Assembly (NCBI GenBank): GCA_028565635.1
Contig: JAOXYB010067179.1
Coordinates: forward strand, 1 to 10,152
Length of the DNA: 10,152 nucleotides
Source of the DNA: Phoronis ovalis
Taxonomy: Eukaryota; Phoronida; Phoronidae
Direction: 5' to 3'
The number at the start of each line of letters is the position of its first letter. Within the stretch, counting starts at the first letter, position 1. The notes under the pieces were generated by a model. That model was not told the origin of the DNA, made no database searches, and worked only from the letters and a program-made list of their open reading frames with translations. Of this stretch, positions 1-6,400 are shown one piece after another. The translations under genes were made by a program, and so were the position numbers.

Positions 1-165
1 TAGGCTTCATTGTCACAATGCGAGTAATATACGATTTAAGTTTCAAATGGATATCACATTGCCTTCTTGAGATATCTTGATAACAGTGAATTTGACGCGG
101 CGGACGCTGCGGTTACAGGGTAAATCCAAAGTACCTCCAGCCTACTGCTGCGGGTACAATGAAAA
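1..165. repeat. Possible edge of a dispersed repeat
   Basis: This stretch contains a GC- and CpG-rich block (about 97-150) with several CGG/GCG steps, unlike the surrounding AT-rich intron. It resembles in style the dispersed non-coding elements common in invertebrate genomes, but I see no boundary, terminal repeat or second copy in the window. Tentative. Confidence 0.25.
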
Positions 166-363
166 CTATATTTATTTAAAACAACTCAAAAATTAAAAGT
201 CTTTAGTTTTCACTTTAAGAGCTATTTCAGAGTAAGTTTGCAAGTCCTAGTGGGGCCTTCTAAGACTGAAGTTCTGTAAACTCAATAACGTGTTTACCAG
301 ATTAAACTTGTATGCCTTGCAGAACTGATGGATATTAATTAGAATAGAAAAAGTTCAACCAAC
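1..363 (-). other. Start of intron 13 (runs off the left edge)
   Basis: I found no further exon continuing the protein after residue 439 in these bases. All three minus frames are broken by stops and lack the next conserved GALC motifs. Positions about 1-165 look like the edge of a dispersed repeat; the rest is plain AT-rich DNA. Confidence 0.7.
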
Positions 364-459
364 CTTTCCAGGAACAGCCGACTTAAATAACTGGGTTTTA
401 TTTTTTTGAGCACCATATTTTAAAGAACTGTACCAAATATACAATTTCGTAATATTTGC
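364..459 (-). CDS. GALC: GALC coding exon 13: last coding exon seen in the window
   Basis: Encodes residues 408-439, including [13 protein letters not shown] and TQLFKS, which aligns with the less conserved human segment LQVWYTKLGKTSERFLFKQ. The acceptor is TTTTGTAG and the donor GTTGGT, both phase 0. Confidence is slightly lower because conservation here is weak, although both splice signals and the frame agree. Confidence 0.85.
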
Positions 460-3400
460 CTACAAAAGAATTAATCACATACTGTTCAATAATGTTATCA
501 AATTCGCCCTAATGGTCCAGTTATACACCATTCTTGTAAAAATTCAAATGCCATGCAATTTACAAAAGCCCAATCAAACACATTATCTACTGTAATATGT
601 AAACACCTCGATTGATTTCCCAAATATGCATCACATTCTACACTGTAGATACTATAAATGCCTTGAAGTGTGGTCATGTGATTTTACTCATTAACATGCC
701 AGATTTATTAAATACGCTTATTAAACAAAGTTCAAGGACATCTACTGTACTTACCAAACTTCCTTTTAGCTGGAAAGTAACATTTTGAGCTTTCACAGCA
801 TAGGGAAACAGAAGAGGACGTACGCATTCGGAATGATCATGTGACTAAAAAAAACAATGAGATTCATATTGAACACTTCACCACACTTCAACAAATCATT
901 GAAACCTTTCATAATTTTGAAATGATAAAAGTGTGCACTTGTGTCTGGATTAGATATATCAGTCTAATGGGGGAGTACTTTTGGCATAACAGAAAGCGTG
1001 ATCACCAAGTAGGACATCACACCTCGACACCACTCCAATTTTGCACGAGGTGAAATAATGCATATTGATAAAATAAAGACCGGCAAAACTGTTACAACAT
1101 AAAACAAGCACCAATAAAAAACAAAGTACAGTTTCCAACGTTTTTTGCTGGTTGACTGAAAATTGGTGAAATACAGATGTACAAACACCTGGTTATAGGA
1201 ACGTACTCAGGGGGAAAACAAATGCACACAAACTGCTGGATATATAACGCATTGATGCATGACATACGTAAACTTTTGGATTAATAAAATGCATTGATGG
1301 ATGACAGATGTATACACTTTTGGATAACGTGAATGCCTTGACGGATCAACAGGTGTACAAAGGTTTGACACATTGAGAAAATTTACTTTATAATTAGAGA
1401 AAACAATGAATGGTATTATAAAATGTTGGATGACAGTTGCAGATTTCTGGATATATGAATGCACTGATGGAGAACAGATGTACAAACTGTTGGATAGATG
1501 GACATATTGATGGACAACAGATGTACAGACTGCTGGATAGATGGACATATTGATGGACAACAGATGTACAGACTGCTGGATAGATGGACATATTGATAGA
1601 CAACAGATGTACAGACTGCTGGATGAACAAAGGAATTTACGAGGAAATCTTACCATGGTCTCAATAATGAGAGTAAAGTTTTTCTTGTTAGGACTGATCA
1701 GAGAGACATAGCTACCTCCTTTTGGTAGCTTTCCAACTCCAGAGCCATGTTTTAGATAAGTCCATCCAATGTCTGTAAACTGTGTTGTATGCGCTTCAAA
1801 AAAAAAAAATTTCAATTCATAAACACCAAATTCAAAGTGTAAACAGGAGAAAAATACATGATTGGTTCCATGCAATGAAAAGATCAATGTATGAATCACT
1901 GACAATTCGGTCCTCCCGATATAACTTCGGCATGTTTCGTTTTCAGTTGCGCAGTAGTTTCTACGCATTGAGGTAGTTCCGGCATCCATTGTTGTTTCAG
2001 TCGTAAGCGTGGAATCTGTGATAGTGTACTAACTTGGCTTATATTGCTCTGTTCTCGTTAAATATTTAATTTCATATCATGGTGTACGTAGCCTGTCTAT
2101 AAGGAAGGACTAATCATATAAGAATTTAATATATTGATAGTTGAAAATTTTGATAATTTTACTCATATGTCATCATTTATAACTTACAGTACTATCAATA
2201 AATTGATATTAAGTATTATTAATGAAAAGACATATATAAAATTGTAATTTTGGAGCCCTTCCTTATCAAACTATCAGCATTTACATATGACTAAAAAAGT
2301 AGAATTAATCATCACTTTAGGCAATTTGAGTAAAAAATATTCAATGATACAAACTTCATTATTCAGAATGAGTTCAGTGTAATCATGATGTTTCATGAAT
2401 ATATGTTACTAATGGTTGCAACAAAATGCCTCCCCATGGTACAGTGGTATTCACCTTTACTTAGTTATTTATGACGCAATAAATAATGATATCACAGGGC
2501 TGTTTCTCATTACAAATGGTAGTAACACAGATACGCACTGCAGATTACACCATAGAAAAGGTCTTAAAATCACTCACAGGGTTAGATAATAATGATAATT
2601 AGGTCAGCGCTAATCTCAAAGAGCATATTTTCAAACTTAATTTATGGCTTAGTCTGTGATATAGGAACTACATGTAACTATGTCTGTCAAATAAATACTG
2701 TTTTCAAAGAAGGGAGGGCATTGAACAAAAAAAAAACAATTATGTTATAAAAACTTTTAAAAACAATTTCCTCAAAAAAATTTTGGAAACGATTACACAA
2801 TTTTGAGAAATCGTTGCAGGAACAATAGTTGTTCACTACAGATGGACATTTTTTAAAATACTGTTGAAAGTCTGATTCTGTAAAACAACAATGCGAAACC
2901 AGATATGAACATATATTGGTCACAGAAGATTAAATTCATGATCCTCAACAACTATAAATAAATCCAATGTTATCAGGCATTATGATAAAGCACATAACAA
3001 ACTGGATGCACTCGCCTGTTATCCAGATTGGACTATTGACGCTATAATGTCCGCTCCAAGGTTCCTCAGCCGTCATTAGTCCTGTCCGGCCAAATGGAAG
3101 TTTCTGATAATATGCAGCAACTAGATTCCAGGCTATTGTACTAAAATTATGGTGAGCAGTGTACTACTAATTAAATTAATACATTTTCATTTTTATACCA
3201 TGAAATGAATTACTTTATATAAAAAAATATTTTAAATTTCATATAATTTTAATTAAGAAAAAAGAAATATTCCATTAAGTATTTGTTATAAGTGACTAAC
3301 TGTATCCCCATGCATTTTGATTTAACTAAATTCTTTCCTCCTCCTGCAGATTTGTTAATATACTAAACTAAGTTGAAATTATATAATTTCATCCCAAAAC

Positions 3401-6400
3401 ATAAACATTTTCTCTACCAACCTTGTCATCATCCCATTTACATAATTCTGGTTTAAAATCTATAAATACAAAAAAGAAATAAACGAAAAACATATTATTT
3501 CTTAAAAATACAAGATTTTCTGTTAGTCTCAGGAGCTATGCACAACACAATAATAAATAAGGTCGAAAAAGCTACTTTTGTTAACTTTTACAGTTTACTG
3601 GTGCTAAGTTGAAAATTATATATTTCCTGCATTTAGGAGATACATTTTTTTCAGTAGACACTGAGCTGCTTTCATCCATTATTTGTCTTATCCCAGCTCT
3701 TGCGCTGTTGTCATTAAATGTGTTCTTGTCCTTACTCCCTAGCTCAGCACCTGGCTCCTGTGTTGTTAATGTCCTGTTCGTATTTTGTAAATGTTCTTAC
3801 CCTAGCCCAACACCCAGCTCATGTGCTATTAAGATCCTTCCTTAGCCCAAAACCTGGCTCCTGTTCCTGTGCTGTTAATGTTCTTACCTTAGCCCAGCAC
3901 CAAGCACCTGTTCAGGCATGGGAAAATGTTTTTCATTTTATCGGATATTTCAGAAAATATCAGTCAATATATTAAATAACATTCAGATATTTTTGGCCCC
4001 AATCGGAGGTGATTCGACATTTACCAGACATTTTCTTGCTCTAGAACCTGCTGGGCGGGCAATACGGAAGCCATGCTTGTTTTAGAAATGGACAAAACTA
4101 AGCATGTAATTAAAACGGAATATTTGATGGAATACACATTTTCATACAAGTCAGTTTCAAATACATTTGGACTTTTGCATGTATCTGGTATGTTCTTGAA
4201 CACTTGTTTGTAAATCACACAATATTTTTAAATTTAACTACAATAATTAGGGATTATAGCCACGATTTGATAACCCAAATCCTGAGAGATAATTGTACCT
4301 GTTCAGCATTACAATCTTGTTCTTAGGATTATTTTAGTATGGAACTTCAATATCTGATCTCAAGAAAGATAGTGTAAACTGTCAGACATTGACATCCGGC
4401 AACCCGTTTTCAATCGGATATTTTGGGTATCAAATCGGAGAATATCCGTGCAGTATTTTCTGCAGATTCCCCATGCCTGCACCTGTCCCTGTGTTGTAAC
4501 AGTTCTTACCTTTGCCCAACACCCTCCTCCTGCTCCTGAGTTCCTATGTTCTTACCTTAAGTCACCACCTGGATAATGTTCCTGCATTGTTAATTTTCTT
4601 ACCCTGCCCCAGCACCCTGCTCCTGTATTATCATTAAATGTGCTGTAATCTTCTGATGACCATAGTTGTTTATTTGTCTTCAGAGCATCACTGGTAGACT
4701 TGGTGCCTGGATAATGTACACTAAAAATAACAATAACAGCCTGACTTCCCAGTATTTCTATTTAAGTCTATAATAATGTTTCTTTGAAAAATTAAGTGCT
4801 TTTTATTTTTTCTTGATGCTCCAGATATCTCGCATTCACTCCTTATCCAGGAACTGATGGCATAAGGTTGATGTTCCATCAGTAATGTTCAGTTAAGTAG
4901 CCCTCAGAGCTAGTGACCAAGAATTCTATTTTATATTTTTTGCAATATAAATATTCTAGAACAAATATTTTATCCTCGACATCCTCCACTCATTTCATTG
5001 CCTTACCCAATAAAATCAACACTTTTAGCAAAATCCGAATTTTTCAAGATATCTCCAGTGATGAACCAAGTTCCGTCAGCTGCACAAATCTTGATATGTG
5101 AAAAACCACTGTCATCCAGCATGCTACGAAGTATCTGAAAATAAAGCAGTAAGTAAAATCTGCCCTGGGTCATTTTTAGACCATCAGGCTGGGGCTGAGA
5201 GTATAACCTGCCTGGATAATATGCTGGTCTACAGTAGGTTACTTCGCAATGTTATACACACTGGTACCCATTTTTACTCCTGTGGTTTGAGAGAAAATTT
5301 AACAATTCATCCACCTGAGGGGATCAATCACTGATAAAAACATGATGACACAGTTTTTTACAAATTCAAGGAGAATTAACTATCTAGATCTCTGATAAAA
5401 AAAACTTTTGGTATATAATGGAACAGGAATGCACTAGATGGTATGGAAACAAACCCATTCAACCTCACAGTGAACAGATTTGCATTGATGAATGAGTGGC
5501 ATTTGTCTTTTACAAGGATTCCACAGAATCATATATTTTGGCTAAGAGCACAGTTAGTAGAGGTACTTTGCAGACATTTTATTTAAATATTTTATTATTT
5601 TGATTATTCCCCCGTATGCAACATAAGTAGGTAGGATAAACAGCCACCTACATTTAACAATACATGAATGCAGCAATTGTTACCTGAACATATTTGACAT
5701 TGTAGGATCTTTCATTCCATATCTGAAATTTAAAGCAAATATTCAAAAGAAGAAAAAATGAAAATCAATATATACACACATTTCCAACAGCGACATTGGG
5801 ATACAGCACAATAATTATAAGCATACTTCTCACAAATAATTGTTGTGTAAGTACAGCGTATAACAGAATTTTAAGGTTGATGCGATATCTAGTAAATGTA
5901 TCTATTTTGGTAAAGATATCTAGGTTAACCGTGATATGTCACCAAACATTGTGCCTGAACCCAAATGTATATGGTAGGTCAGTATCTTTTAGTCAAGAAA
6001 GTTATAAAATTCTCATATTAAACTTTTTAGTGGATCAGAGTTTTTAGGGGCAAGTTTTTCATACAATTCAATATTTTTCTGCTGATTATTGCAGTAAGCA
6101 TTTCAACTACTCCTTCACTCACTCTTCCATCCAGCTTCAACAATCAAGTTTAAATACAACTCACCCCAACATAATCTATAGTGAGATTATGATATTTTAA
6201 TGCCCCTTGTATCCAACTGATGACATATCTAGCTGTAATATCAGGGTAGGTATATGGTGACCCTGAACCCTTACCAAGCCAACCAGGAAATGCCCATGGC
6301 AGTGCATATAATTTGATGTTTGGATTTCGCTGAAAACAAAGACAGCTGTGAACAGTTAAAAATAAACAAGCATGCATACTAGCACACACATTAATTACTA

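Larger units (their letters stand above)
3460..4602 (-). other. GALC intron 8 (1143 bp)
   Basis: Lies between exons 8 and 9. It is the second-longest intron because it holds a tandem array derived from the exon 8 tail and a hAT-type insertion. Positions 3460-3678 show only AT-rich DNA. Confidence 0.85.

Noticed and set aside
964-1188. Minus-strand ORF of 74 codons, hydrophobic
   Set aside because: Lies in intron 11; composition is typical of translated T-rich DNA, with no GALC similarity or splice signals.
1207-1653. 260-codon minus-strand ORF as an independent gene
   Set aside because: Its conserved part is exon 11 of GALC; the rest is intron and minisatellite, open only because the repeat lacks stops.
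2687-2923. Minus-strand ORF of 78 codons
   Set aside because: Lies in intron 10; low-complexity F/N/Y-rich translation of AT-rich DNA and no recognised family.
3609-3975. Two overlapping plus-strand ORFs of 78 and 85 codons
   Set aside because: They are translations of the tandem array read on the opposite strand; the repeated SYP/PAPV-like phrases follow the repeat unit, not a protein family.
4021-4218. Minus-strand ORF of 65 codons
   Set aside because: Lies inside the hAT-type element, with no transposase motif or similarity I can recognise.
4556-4584. Possible alternative exon reading EHYPGGDLR, resembling the VHYPGT start of exon 8
   Set aside because: It is a variant unit of the 46-47 bp array (compare 3840-3869). 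Its phase does not fit exon 7, and exon 8 at 4603-4720 supplies the real HYPG segment.
5205-5222. ATTATCCAGGCA in intron 6 as a third copy of the exon 8 start
   Set aside because: Only 11-12 bases match and the flanks do not align; chance is the simpler explanation.
4913-5334. Plus-strand ORFs of 62 and 78 codons
   Set aside because: Antisense shadows of GALC exon 7 and intron 6.
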